From: CAYVQB01 sp964453985
GTDB lineage: Bacteria; Babelota; Babeliae; Babelales; UASB340
NCBI GenBank assembly: GCA_964453985.1
Contig: CAYVQB010000002.1
Location: forward strand, 1 to 54,294
Length of the DNA: 54,294 bases
Direction of reading: 5' to 3'
Below, piece after piece: positions 45,176-53,267 of this stretch. The translations under genes and the position numbers were made by a program. Under the pieces are notes generated by a model. That model did no database searches, was not told the DNA's origin, and saw only the letters and a program-made list of their open reading frames with translations. The first letter of the stretch is position 1; each line of letters begins with the position of its first letter.

Positions 45176-45766
45176 ATGAACAAAGTTACAAGTACAATCA
45201 AACCAGCAAGCCTCTTACTTCTTATTTCGCTTTCTAATATAAGTGCCATGGAAGAAAGACTAGAAGGATATGGCCTTGATCAAGATTTTGCTGCCTTTAC
45301 CATGGAAGACATTGAATATTCACTTAGCAATCCTACAAAAGTTCGCCATTATCATATAAGAGATAGAATCCTGACACTTGAAGTATTAAAGAAAATCCTT
45401 CAAGATCACCCAAAGCTCGAAAAGATAAGCCTTAGTAAGAACGCTGATATAACGGCTGAAGCAAAGAGACATCTAAATGACTTCCCTGATATTAGATTCA
45501 AAAGTTTTCGTACACATATAAGCTTATCACCCGATACGAAAGAAGATCTAAGTACCATAATAGCCCAATACCCAAACCTAAAATCTATAGGTTTCAAGAA
45601 TCATTCTCCTATAACAAAAGAAAACCTCGAATATTTGATAGATAACTGCCAAAACCTTGAAGAAATAAAGCTTGGATGGTTTTGTGAAAACATTAGAGAA
45701 CACAACTTAGTCAACTTACAACGCTATGCTTTTTCAAAAAATAAAAAAATAAATATCCATTGGTAA
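45176..45766 (+). CDS. Secreted LRR protein, second of the array
   Basis: 196 aa. Signal peptide MNKVTSTIKPASLLLLISLS, then SAMEER, closely similar to the preceding gene at both DNA and protein level over the first 25 codons. The F-box is missing. Degenerate LRR units are present (LTLEVLKKILQDHPKLEKISL; LSTIIAQYPNLKSIGFKN; YLIDNCQNLEEIKLGW). The same leader GAAGGTCTTTTATC precedes the ATG. It looks like a shortened duplicate of an F-box/LRR gene, still with an open frame. Confidence 0.7.
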   Translation: MNKVTSTIKPASLLLLISLSNISAMEERLEGYGLDQDFAAFTMEDIEYSLSNPTKVRHYHIRDRILTLEVLKKILQDHPKLEKISLSKNADITAEAKRHLNDFPDIRFKSFRTHISLSPDTKEDLSTIIAQYPNLKSIGFKNHSPITKENLEYLIDNCQNLEEIKLGWFCENIREHNLVNLQRYAFSKNKKINIHW

Positions 45767-45820
45767 CAATAAAGTATCACGATTAATTATAAACACAATT
45801 ACACATAGAAGGTCTTTATC

Positions 45821-46207
45821 ATGAACAAAAACATCAAACTATTAACATTAGCAACAGGACTACTAGCTTTAAATACACTTGGAAGCTTAAAACCTGTTTA
45901 TAACGAAGAGCTAACAACAGAACAACATATGGCACCTAATGATGTAAACCACATCTACAAACCTAGAGCAACAGACTCTGATCTGGTATTGATAGCGAAG
46001 ACATATCGCAATTTAGTAGGGTTAGATCTAAGCATTGATCCTAGGGTAACGATAGAAGGACTCAAGAAATTTATCTCCGAATGCCGCAAGCTAGAAACTA
46101 TTTCTATAACATGTCCTAAGAATGTCAGTCAAGAGGAGTTAGAAGAATTATATAGTCTGACTAAAGAAGAATATAATATAGATATTAAAGTTAGTGATAC
46201 GGAATAA
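45821..46207 (+). CDS. Small secreted LRR-like protein, third of the array
   Basis: 128 aa. Signal peptide MNKNIKLLTLATGLLALNTLG. Only two weak LRR units remain (IAKTYRNLVGLDLSIDPRV; ISECRKLETISITC). The leader AGAAGGTCTTTATC is the same as for the two genes before. The third and smallest member of the array; probably a remnant that may still be expressed. Confidence 0.65.
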   Translation: MNKNIKLLTLATGLLALNTLGSLKPVYNEELTTEQHMAPNDVNHIYKPRATDSDLVLIAKTYRNLVGLDLSIDPRVTIEGLKKFISECRKLETISITCPKNVSQEELEELYSLTKEEYNIDIKVSDTE

Positions 46208-46234
46208 AAAATATCTCATCATAAATATTGCAAA

Positions 46235-46280
46235 GAAGTTGAGGCCGTAAGCGCAAGCGGCCCCAGACTTCCCTTTTTTT
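46235..46280 (+). terminator. Rho-independent terminator after the LRR array
   Basis: GGCCG 46243-46247 pairs with CGGCC 46258-46262, extended by GAAGT/ACTTC outside, then a run of seven T at 46274-46280. Confidence 0.8.
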
Positions 46281-46368
46281 GGGCTTTAATTCGTTTTTCA
46301 TAACCATTTATTTAAAATTAAAACCAAGCTTAAAAATTTTTAGATAAAAATAAATTATTCAGAGATAA

Positions 46369-46421
46369 AAAACGTTTATTGGTTAACTTTGGTTAATCTA
46401 ACGGTAAAACGTTTATTGGTT
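46369..46421 (+). repeat. Direct repeat AAAACGTTTATTGGTT, two copies
   Basis: Exact copies at 46369-46384 and 46406-46421, 37-bp spacing, with related GGTTAA motifs between them. Confidence 0.75.
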
Positions 46422-46665
46422 TCTTTTTCTAATCACATACGCACACATCCAAGAGCTGCGTGTCCCCCTTTTTGGTTTAATCACATACGCATACGCATAC
46501 GTTATTATTAATTGTTGATTATTCGTGTACGTGTTACGTAGGTACGTGTGTGGGTATAGGTGTACATAGGTGTAAGAAGTGTTAGGGTTAGGTAGTTTGT
46601 TAATACCGATAATTAATAGTTAAGACTGTGTAGTTAGTTATAAAGAGTTTGTAGTTTTAATTTAG

Positions 46666-46756
46666 ACTAAAGTTTAACTACGGCCCGCAGCCCCTTTAAA
46701 ACACAGGCGAAGGGCCGTAGTTAAACGCCCTTCTTTCAACGTTTTTAAACTTTAGT
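46666..46756. ncRNA. Nested, competing inverted repeats (possible structured RNA)
   Basis: GTTTAACTACGGCCC 46672-46686 is a perfect inverted copy of 46712-46726 (15 bp). ACTAAAGTTTAA 46666-46677 is a perfect inverted copy of 46745-46756 (12 bp). The two pairings share GTTTAA at 46672-46677, so only one can fully form at a time, as in switch-like leaders. No matching RNA family was recognised, and no gene lies immediately downstream. Confidence 0.35.
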
Positions 46757-46815
46757 TCATCAAAAATTAAAATAGTGTAATTCCAACAAGTTTTCTTATT
46801 CCCATCCCCCTCATC

Positions 46816-47012
46816 TTCCTCATTCAGCATTCCTCATTCAGCTTTCGTTTCAACATCCCAAACCACAGCTTTCGTTAATACCCTAAAACACGTAGTCAAC
46901 ACTCCCAGCCCTTCAAAAACACTTTCTAATACACTCCCAAGCCCCCCACTAAACACTACCTGCTACACCCACTAAACCGCTTTCTATTAGGCTCCCCACT
47001 CTCCCAAGCCCC
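46816..47012 (+). repeat. C-rich degenerate repeat tract
   Basis: TTCCTCATTCAGC twice (46816-46828, 46830-46842); CAGCTTTCGTT twice (46839-46849, 46866-46876); and three degenerate copies of an ACTCCCAAGCCCC motif around 46900, 46932 and 46999, two of them preceded by a CTTTCTA-TA motif. Confidence 0.6.
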
Positions 47013-47198
47013 ATCGTAAACGGCTGGTAGTGGCCGACGGAGTGTAAACTCAGCGTTTTTCGCAGCGACATTGAAAAGCAAATAGGAACTTTTTGACATA
47101 ATTTTTCATTACACGACGGGCACTCCCATCCAGTAGTTAGTAAAGTATAGAAACATATAAATGTGAGTGGTTACGACTAAGATAATCTTAAGAATTTC

Positions 47199-47227
47199 TT
47201 GACACATCTACAGTGATGGACTAAAAT
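47199..47227 (+). promoter_or_regulatory. Sigma-70-type promoter of dnaK
   Basis: TTGACA 47199-47204, 17-bp spacer, TAAAAT 47222-47227: close to consensus. Leader about 100 nt. No CIRCE element was seen. Confidence 0.75.
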
Positions 47228-47249
47228 TACTTACAGTATAGAATTAGGC

Positions 47250-47278
47250 TGATTTTACACATAATGGCAGTAAAATCA
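47250..47278 (+). promoter_or_regulatory. Inverted repeat in the dnaK leader
   Basis: TGATTTTAC 47250-47258 and GTAAAATCA 47270-47278, perfect, 11-nt spacer, within the presumed leader. Possible operator or RNA hairpin. Confidence 0.45.
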
Positions 47279-47333
47279 ATAGTTTTTTGAAAATAAATAG
47301 TTTAATATAACCCAACTTTACTCGGAGAAAATT

Positions 47334-49271
47334 ATGTCAAAAAAAATCATAGGTATAGATCTAGGAACAACCAACTCAGTAGTCTCCTCCATGGAAGGTG
47401 GTAGCCCCAAAGTTATCCCTAATCAAGAAGGTCAAAACACTACTCCATCTATAGTTGCATTCACAAAAGATGGCCAACGCTTGGTTGGTTCCGTTGCAAA
47501 AAGGCAAGCAGTAACAAATCCAGAAAATACAATCTTCTCTGCGAAAAGATTTATCGGTAGAAAATTTGATACTTTAAAAAAAGAAGAAACCGAACACGTT
47601 CCTTATAAAATAACAGCTGGTAAAAACGGAGATATAGTTTTTACAATTGAAGGCAAGGAATATACTCCACAAGAAATTTCATCAGCTGTTTTACAAAAAT
47701 TAAAACAAGCAGCAGAAGATTTCTTGGGTGAAAAAGTAACAGAAGCTGTAATTACAGTCCCTGCTTACTTTAACGATGCACAAAGACAAGCAACTAAAGA
47801 TGCTGGTAGAATTGCCGGGCTGGATGTTAAAAGAATTATTAATGAACCAACAGCTGCAGCACTAGCCTATGGTCTTGATAAAAAGAATAATGAAATCATC
47901 GCAGTATTCGACTTCGGTGGCGGAACATTTGACGTTTCTATATTAGAAGTTGGTGATGGTGTTGTAGAAGTAAAATCTACAAATGGTGACACCCTACTGG
48001 GTGGTGACAACATCGATGAACATATCATGAAATATTTAATTCAAGAGTTTAGAAAAGACCAAAATATAGATATTACAAAAGATAAGATGGCGTTACAAAG
48101 ATTAAAAGAAGCTGCAGAAAAAGCTAAGATTGAACTTTCTGCAACATCTGAAACAGAGATTAATTTGCCTTATATCACAGCAGATGCAACAGGTCCTAAG
48201 CACTTAGTATTAAAGCTTACAAGAGCAAAACTAGAAAGTCTTTGTCATGATCTATTTGAAAGACTTTTCAAACCTTGTGAAATTGCATTAAAAGACTCAG
48301 GCTTAAATAAAAGCCAAATCGATGAAGTAATTTTGGTTGGTGGTTCAACACGTATACCAAAAGTACAAGCAATGGTAAAAAACTTCTTTGGTAAAGAACC
48401 AAATAAAACAGTAAATCCTGATGAAGTTGTAGCACTTGGCGCAGCAATTCAAGGTGGTGTTTTAGCCGGTGATGTAACTGATGTATTGTTGTTAGACGTA
48501 ACACCTCTTTCATTAGGACTAGAAACACTCGGTGGCGTTGCAACAAAGCTTATTGAACGTAACACTACAATACCAACTAAAAAATCTCAGGTTTTCTCTA
48601 CTGCAGATGACAATCAAACAGCAGTTGATATTCATGTTGTGCAAGGTGAACGCGAATTTGCAAAAGACAACAAAACTTTAGGTAAATTTAGATTAGATGG
48701 TATTCCTACAGCGTCAAGAGGCGTCCCTCAAATTGAAGTTATTTTTGATATTGATGCTAACGGTATTGTGCATGTAACAGCTAAAGATAAAGGCACAGGC
48801 AAAGAGCAACACATTACAATTTCAGACTCATCAGGTCTTTCTAAAGATGATATCGACAATCTTGTAAAAGATGCACAAAAGCATGAAGCTGAAGATAAGA
48901 AACAAAAAGAAACTGTAGAAAAGCGTAATAACTTAGACAACATGATTCTACAGATTGAAAAATCTATTAAAGATAATAAAGAAAAGCTTCCTATCGCTGA
49001 AGTTGATAAAGTTGAAAAGGCTATTGAAGAGGCTAAAGTTGTTCTTAAAGAAAAAGAGAACGATGCTGAAGCTTTACAAAAAGCTACTGATGATTTAATG
49101 CAAGCTTCACATAAGATTGCAGAGATTATCTATAAAGATACTCAAGCTAAAGCTGGACAAGATCAAACAGGTCAAGCTGGGACAGAGGCTCCAGGTGCTT
49201 CTGATGCTACAGATAAAAAAGATGACTCTGATAAAAAAGGCGACGGCCCAATTGATGTTGACGCTGAATAG
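47334..49271 (+). CDS. dnaK: Chaperone DnaK (Hsp70)
   Basis: 645 aa, typical. Nucleotide-binding domain with IGIDLGTTNSVV (6-17), AYFNDAQRQATKDAGRIAGL, VFDFGGGTFDVSIL and LVGGSTRIPKVQ. Substrate domain from about 390 (LLDVTPLSLGLETLGG), helical lid, and acidic tail ending DGPIDVDAE. It folds and protects proteins with DnaJ and GrpE, neither of which is adjacent. It is driven by its own promoter (47199-47227), with CGGAG just before the ATG, and closed by a strong terminator. Confidence 0.98.
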   Translation: MSKKIIGIDLGTTNSVVSSMEGGSPKVIPNQEGQNTTPSIVAFTKDGQRLVGSVAKRQAVTNPENTIFSAKRFIGRKFDTLKKEETEHVPYKITAGKNGDIVFTIEGKEYTPQEISSAVLQKLKQAAEDFLGEKVTEAVITVPAYFNDAQRQATKDAGRIAGLDVKRIINEPTAAALAYGLDKKNNEIIAVFDFGGGTFDVSILEVGDGVVEVKSTNGDTLLGGDNIDEHIMKYLIQEFRKDQNIDITKDKMALQRLKEAAEKAKIELSATSETEINLPYITADATGPKHLVLKLTRAKLESLCHDLFERLFKPCEIALKDSGLNKSQIDEVILVGGSTRIPKVQAMVKNFFGKEPNKTVNPDEVVALGAAIQGGVLAGDVTDVLLLDVTPLSLGLETLGGVATKLIERNTTIPTKKSQVFSTADDNQTAVDIHVVQGEREFAKDNKTLGKFRLDGIPTASRGVPQIEVIFDIDANGIVHVTAKDKGTGKEQHITISDSSGLSKDDIDNLVKDAQKHEAEDKKQKETVEKRNNLDNMILQIEKSIKDNKEKLPIAEVDKVEKAIEEAKVVLKEKENDAEALQKATDDLMQASHKIAEIIYKDTQAKAGQDQTGQAGTEAPGASDATDKKDDSDKKGDGPIDVDAE

Positions 49272-49297
49272 TTTTTAAATCAAAACTATTTAATATA

Positions 49298-49344
49298 AAA
49301 ACCCCGTTTGTATAAAGCGACATGGTTTATACAAACGGGGTTTT
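49298..49344. terminator. Strong bidirectional terminator, overlapping the next gene's 3' end
   Basis: A perfect 19-bp stem, 49298-49316 with 49326-49344, loop 9 nt, with A/T ends in both directions. It serves dnaK and the convergent minus-strand gene, whose last codons (Lys-Thr-Pro-Phe-Val-stop) lie in the right arm. Confidence 0.9.
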
Positions 49345-50220
49345 ATTAGTTTCCCTAGCCAACTCTCGATTCAAGTTAAAATGTATATCATCAAGAGTCC
49401 GGTTAAACTCCATAAATTGTTCGAAGCTAAGTTTTTTAGCTAAATTAGGACCTATAGTTTTCAAACTGTTTTGATAGAATTCTAAGGTTACAAGAATAAC
49501 CCCGTTCGTTTCTTTTAGTTGCCTCAAAAGCTTTTGAGCACTTAAATACTTAGAAAAGAGTTTTGGCATTGAACATAAAACTTTTGTAAGCAAATTATAA
49601 GCTTGCCACAATGGATCTGTAGAATTGCACAATCCAGCCCTCAACATATTCCGTAATTCCTCATCCAGATTATTATACTCCAGATCGTTGGCAAGTAACG
49701 CTTGCACGTATAACTGAATTTCTTCGACTTTCGCCTTTTTTACTTGGAATAACTCTAAAAGCTTATCCTTGCGTAAAAAATAACAACTAGAACAAAATTC
49801 AGAATCTAATTTATCTGCTAAATTCTCTAATGATAAGACCCGGGTATTAAGATTAGCAAGCTGTATTATCAAATCATCAAGTAATGGAACAGCATCCCTT
49901 ACAAATCGACAACTACTAACTTTCCATAAACCTCGGTTAACTTCAACCACTAGAGACTTAGAATTCTTTAACTGCTTTTTAAATTCTTGCAAACAATCTA
50001 AATGCTCCAAACCTGTTACGGATAAATTATTCCTAATCGCAAGCCTTAATAATTCCAATGGATGCCCACCTCGGTCTTCACGTCTTTTTACCTGAAGTCT
50101 TGGTGGCATATCAGTAATAATAGGCAGAGGCTCTAAGGCCTCTTCTTCCATGCCCATTAAACCTGAAAAGTATGTCATGCCTAAAATTAAAATCAAAAAA
50201 CTAAATAAATGCTTTTTCAT
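49327..50220 (-). CDS. Secreted protein of the cluster family, long form
   Basis: 297 aa. Signal peptide MKKHLFSFLILILGMTYFSG, then LMGMEEE. A motif MPPRLQVKRREDRGGHPLELL (about 39-59) recurs nearly unchanged in the gene at 50706-51851. A segment DPLWQAYNLLTKVL (about 208-221) matches the C-terminal LWxAYYLLTG motif of the two smaller paralogues. The rest is helical. Family unknown. Its start overlaps the stop of the upstream gene as ATGA. Last gene of the minus-strand cluster. Confidence 0.7.
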   Translation of the reverse strand: MKKHLFSFLILILGMTYFSGLMGMEEEALEPLPIITDMPPRLQVKRREDRGGHPLELLRLAIRNNLSVTGLEHLDCLQEFKKQLKNSKSLVVEVNRGLWKVSSCRFVRDAVPLLDDLIIQLANLNTRVLSLENLADKLDSEFCSSCYFLRKDKLLELFQVKKAKVEEIQLYVQALLANDLEYNNLDEELRNMLRAGLCNSTDPLWQAYNLLTKVLCSMPKLFSKYLSAQKLLRQLKETNGVILVTLEFYQNSLKTIGPNLAKKLSFEQFMEFNRTLDDIHFNLNRELARETNKTPFV

Positions 50221-50687
50221 GATAAAACATCCTTTAACTCTGAATAAAGTTTAAGAAGATCACTATATATAATCATCAAGCCTTCAAAATTTCTTTGTTC
50301 TGAATAAACAGAAAGCATATGTTTTTCAAGTAAAACTCGCCCCCTCAAAGACTCAACCTTATCCTTAGAATACCTATCTCTAAAGCTACCTCTTTGAACT
50401 GTTTTGGACATCTCCCAAACTGTGTTATAAAAAAAACCAAGTTTCCTTCTAAAAGTATCAAAGAAAACTCTTTGATCACAAAAGAAACCAGCATCTAAAA
50501 ACATAATAAGCATCTTCAACTGGTACTGAATAGACCAAGAGCCATCTTCTTCATCTGATGCAAGAACGGCCTCACACAAATTCTTTCGTTGAACCCATTT
50601 CAATAACTCTGAGCCTGCCTGGAGTTTTGGACTAAACAGACAAGTAAAAGTAAATAGCAAACCTAAAATATATTGTTTTATCTTCAT
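50217..50687 (-). CDS. Small secreted protein in the cluster
   Basis: 156 aa from the ATG at 50687. This start is preceded by AGGTTATT, the same leader used by the other genes of the cluster; a start 4 codons earlier is also open. Signal peptide MKIKQYILGLLFTFTCLFS..LQAG. The remainder is helical with Arg/Lys-rich parts (RGSFRDRYSKDKVESLRGR). No family recognised. Coupled to the next gene by an ATGA overlap. Confidence 0.65.
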   Translation of the reverse strand: MKIKQYILGLLFTFTCLFSPKLQAGSELLKWVQRKNLCEAVLASDEEDGSWSIQYQLKMLIMFLDAGFFCDQRVFFDTFRRKLGFFYNTVWEMSKTVQRGSFRDRYSKDKVESLRGRVLLEKHMLSVYSEQRNFEGLMIIYSDLLKLYSELKDVLS

Positions 50688-50705
50688 AATAACCTGCATT
50701 TTTCT

Positions 50706-51851
50706 TTAAGAATTAGGAATCGTAAAATATGTTTGCCACAAGTCACGAGTTCCAACAAACAATTCGTTTCTTAATCTTTCTTGAAGCTTTATATTAGGCC
50801 TTTTACTTTTCTCTAAAGCATCAGCAATAATTTTCTGCAATTGCAACTGGTAAACTTCAGACCTATTTTTTGTATAATGAATTCTTGGTTCTAAACTGAT
50901 TTTAACATCTGAAACTAGCCCATCGTGACATCCTTCAAGATCAAGTTTCATAAACAAATCCATCACCCTCACCATAAAATTATTTATAGTATCAAGTAAC
51001 ATCAAAGCTTTATCTATCGATAAATTTTCAACAAATCCTTTTTGTTTCTCAGTAACAACAGCCAAAGAATCTTCGATTTCTTTTATCTTTTTAATAAAAT
51101 CTTGTCTTTTCTGCTCAGCCAAGCTATCCCTTATTGTTTTCTGTACTTTAGCAACATCGGTAACTTTAAATTTAAGCTCGCTTAACAAATTATCCCTAAG
51201 CAAACGATACCTTTCTTTTAGTAAATCAGAACTCAAATCATGAAAAGCGCTGGATAAAAAAGAAGAATTTTCATTTATACTTTTAATAGCAGGAATCATC
51301 TGCTGAAATAAAGTCCTAAATCTAATAGGGTCTTCTTCTTTGTATATTTCCTGCAATTTAGCACCAATAAAACCTAAGTTATCTCGTATCAGTTTTACTT
51401 TTTCAAGAAAAAAAGCATCGGAGTTATCTTCAGGCAGATTTTGAGCATCCAAAACGCTTCCTTCTGTCGGTTTCTCATGGTTCTTACTGTTAAACAAGGC
51501 TAATAATAAGAGATTATAATACTTCTCTTTCTTACCTTTGTCCTCACGTCTTTTTATCTGAAGCCTTGGTGGCATATAACTCACAGGCAAAGACATTAAA
51601 CCCTCTTCACTTAAGTCAATTTCTCTACTGAGATCCTGTGAAAGAAAATCATTCATAAATGATTTAACCACACCCTGTGAAGAGCTTAACGAAGAAACAG
51701 CTTTATCTTGTTCTATTCTTTTTGCCCACTGCGCCCTTCTTACATCTTTTCGTGCTACAACTTTTTTAACATCAAGCATACTGTAACAAACAGTCTGCAA
51801 ACTCAAAGCACTAAAAAGTGCCAAAAATATAAATCTTTTATTCATCTTCAT
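50706..51851 (-). CDS. Secreted protein of the cluster family, longest member
   Basis: 381 aa. Signal peptide MKMNKRFIFLALFSALSLQT..CYS, followed by RRAQWAKRIEQ (about 38-48), which is shared with the gene at 53268-53699. MPPRLQIKRREDKG (about 93-106) is shared with the gene at 49327-50220. The C-terminus (GTRDLWQTYFTIPNS) is a variant of the family's LWxAYYLLTGK end. Mostly helical. It combines segments found separately in three neighbours, so it looks like a mosaic. Function unknown. Confidence 0.7.
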   Translation of the reverse strand: MKMNKRFIFLALFSALSLQTVCYSMLDVKKVVARKDVRRAQWAKRIEQDKAVSSLSSSQGVVKSFMNDFLSQDLSREIDLSEEGLMSLPVSYMPPRLQIKRREDKGKKEKYYNLLLLALFNSKNHEKPTEGSVLDAQNLPEDNSDAFFLEKVKLIRDNLGFIGAKLQEIYKEEDPIRFRTLFQQMIPAIKSINENSSFLSSAFHDLSSDLLKERYRLLRDNLLSELKFKVTDVAKVQKTIRDSLAEQKRQDFIKKIKEIEDSLAVVTEKQKGFVENLSIDKALMLLDTINNFMVRVMDLFMKLDLEGCHDGLVSDVKISLEPRIHYTKNRSEVYQLQLQKIIADALEKSKRPNIKLQERLRNELFVGTRDLWQTYFTIPNS

Positions 51852-51860
51852 GTATAACCT

Positions 51861-52556
51861 CTATTTTAATTTACCAGTAATTAAATAATACGCTTCCCAT
51901 AACAAGCATGTATCTCTTGCTAAACTAGGCTTCTTCAAAGCAACTTGAAGTTGTTCATCGATATTCTTACTCTTTAACAACTCGGCCGATTCTTCTCGCA
52001 AGCACATATGAAAACGATCAACTTGAATGGCAACACAAGCTAAATCCAAAGCCTTGTTCAAACAATAATCATCCTGAGCTATAACCAAAGGCTCGTTCAA
52101 ACAATGAACCATAACTAACTCAATAAAAGCTTTCAATTTATTAGAATAATCCGATAACAATAATAAATCTTCAACTTCTGCATACTTATTTATGACTTCA
52201 TCAAGTAAAATTATAGCCGTATCCCAACCAATCTTTTTTAACTTTTTAAGCATAGCCTTAATAGAATCTAAGCCAGCATCACATTGATTTGTAAATTTAT
52301 AAAAGTCATTATCTAAATAATTCTCATCTAAATTTATAGGAATGGAAAGGCGACTCTCGTTAATTCTTTCCAAATTACCCAATGCCATCTTGAAATAGTA
52401 ATTGGGATCTTTTTTTGATGGAACTCCTTTCACGGAAAGCTGTTTAGGCATAACTGACTGCCCCTCTTCTTCCATGCTCTTCAAACCAGAAATACCCAAT
52501 AATACTGATAAAGCACTAAACAGTGCCAAAAATATAAATCTTTTATTAATCTTCAT
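51861..52556 (-). CDS. Secreted protein of the cluster family with a hybrid signal peptide
   Basis: 231 aa. The signal region MKINKRFIFLALFSALS matches the genes at 50706 and 53268, while its second half VLLGISGLKSMEEE matches the gene at 52570. The body is a paralogue of 52570-53229 (shared P-N-Y-K-AL-N-ERIN, LDEN-LDN-FY, AIILLDE, DDYCL-KAL, LKSKNID-ELQ, LLW-AYYL-TGK). All helical. The stop TAG merges with the AGAGG ribosome site of the next gene. Confidence 0.7.
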   Translation of the reverse strand: MKINKRFIFLALFSALSVLLGISGLKSMEEEGQSVMPKQLSVKGVPSKKDPNYYFKMALGNLERINESRLSIPINLDENYLDNDFYKFTNQCDAGLDSIKAMLKKLKKIGWDTAIILLDEVINKYAEVEDLLLLSDYSNKLKAFIELVMVHCLNEPLVIAQDDYCLNKALDLACVAIQVDRFHMCLREESAELLKSKNIDEQLQVALKKPSLARDTCLLWEAYYLITGKLK

Positions 52557-52569
52557 AAATAACCTCTAT

Positions 52570-53229
52570 TTAAATTTTACCAGTAAGTAAATAATAAGCT
52601 TTCCATAACAAACGTATATCTCTTCTTAAATTAGTATTATTCAAGACATCTTGAAGTTCTTTATCGATATTCTTACTCTTTAAAAACTCGACCAATTTTT
52701 CTTGCAAGTGCCGATTAAAAAGATCAATAGAATCAGAAACTTGCATAGCAACCCGAACTAAAGCCAAAGTCTTGCTCAAACAATAATCATCCCGAACTAT
52801 AGCTAACTCCGGAAAAGCTTTCAATTTCATAAAACAATCCGATAAACATAATATTTCTTTTATTTCTGCACTCTTACATAACATTTCATCAAGTAAAATT
52901 ATAGCCCTATGCAAATTAACCTCTTGCCCAAGCTCCTTAAACATAGCCGTAATAGAATCGAAGCCGGCATCACACTTATTTATAAGCTCATAAAAGTTAT
53001 TATCTAAAGAATTCTCATCTAAATTTTGAATATTGGAATCTATATCTGGGCGAGTCTTGTTAATTCTTTGCTGATTATGCAATGCTATCTTTAAATAGAA
53101 ATTGGGACCTTCCTTTGAGAATCCTTTGCGCTCACTTGGTAGACGCAGCCCCTCTTCCATGCCCTTCAAACCAGAAATACCCAATAATACTGAACTTAAA
53201 ATTAAAAAAAATCCTAAATACTTTTTCAT
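52570..53229 (-). CDS. Secreted protein of the cluster family, paralogue of the previous gene
   Basis: 219 aa. Signal peptide MKKYLGFFLILSSVLLGISG, then LKGMEEG. Same helical body as 51861-52556 and the same ending LLWKAYYLLTGKI. The two are about the same length and are separated by 13 nt. The family is unknown to me; no catalytic motif. Confidence 0.7.
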   Translation of the reverse strand: MKKYLGFFLILSSVLLGISGLKGMEEGLRLPSERKGFSKEGPNFYLKIALHNQQRINKTRPDIDSNIQNLDENSLDNNFYELINKCDAGFDSITAMFKELGQEVNLHRAIILLDEMLCKSAEIKEILCLSDCFMKLKAFPELAIVRDDYCLSKTLALVRVAMQVSDSIDLFNRHLQEKLVEFLKSKNIDKELQDVLNNTNLRRDIRLLWKAYYLLTGKI

Positions 53230-53267
53230 AACAAAATGCCCCCTAATTCAGACAAAACTCAAAAAAT

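Larger units (their letters stand above)
46281..47198. other. Gene-free region of unusual composition
   Basis: No gene seen on either strand. The left part has a repeated AAAACGTTTATTGGTT and two copies of AATCACATACGCA. A G/T-rich stretch (about 46515-46610) includes TTAGGGTTAGG. Nested inverted repeats occupy 46666-46756. A C-rich, G-poor tract (about 46795-47015) of degenerate repeats follows. The composition and repeats differ from the rest of the window. Confidence 0.6.

Noticed and set aside
46575..46600. Telomere-like TTAGGGTTAGG
   Set aside because: Only about two units inside a G/T-rich stretch; no reason to link it to a telomere.
47100..47333. CIRCE element for heat-shock control of dnaK
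   Set aside because: No TTAGCACTC-N9-GAGTGCTAA-like pair; only an unrelated 9-bp inverted repeat.
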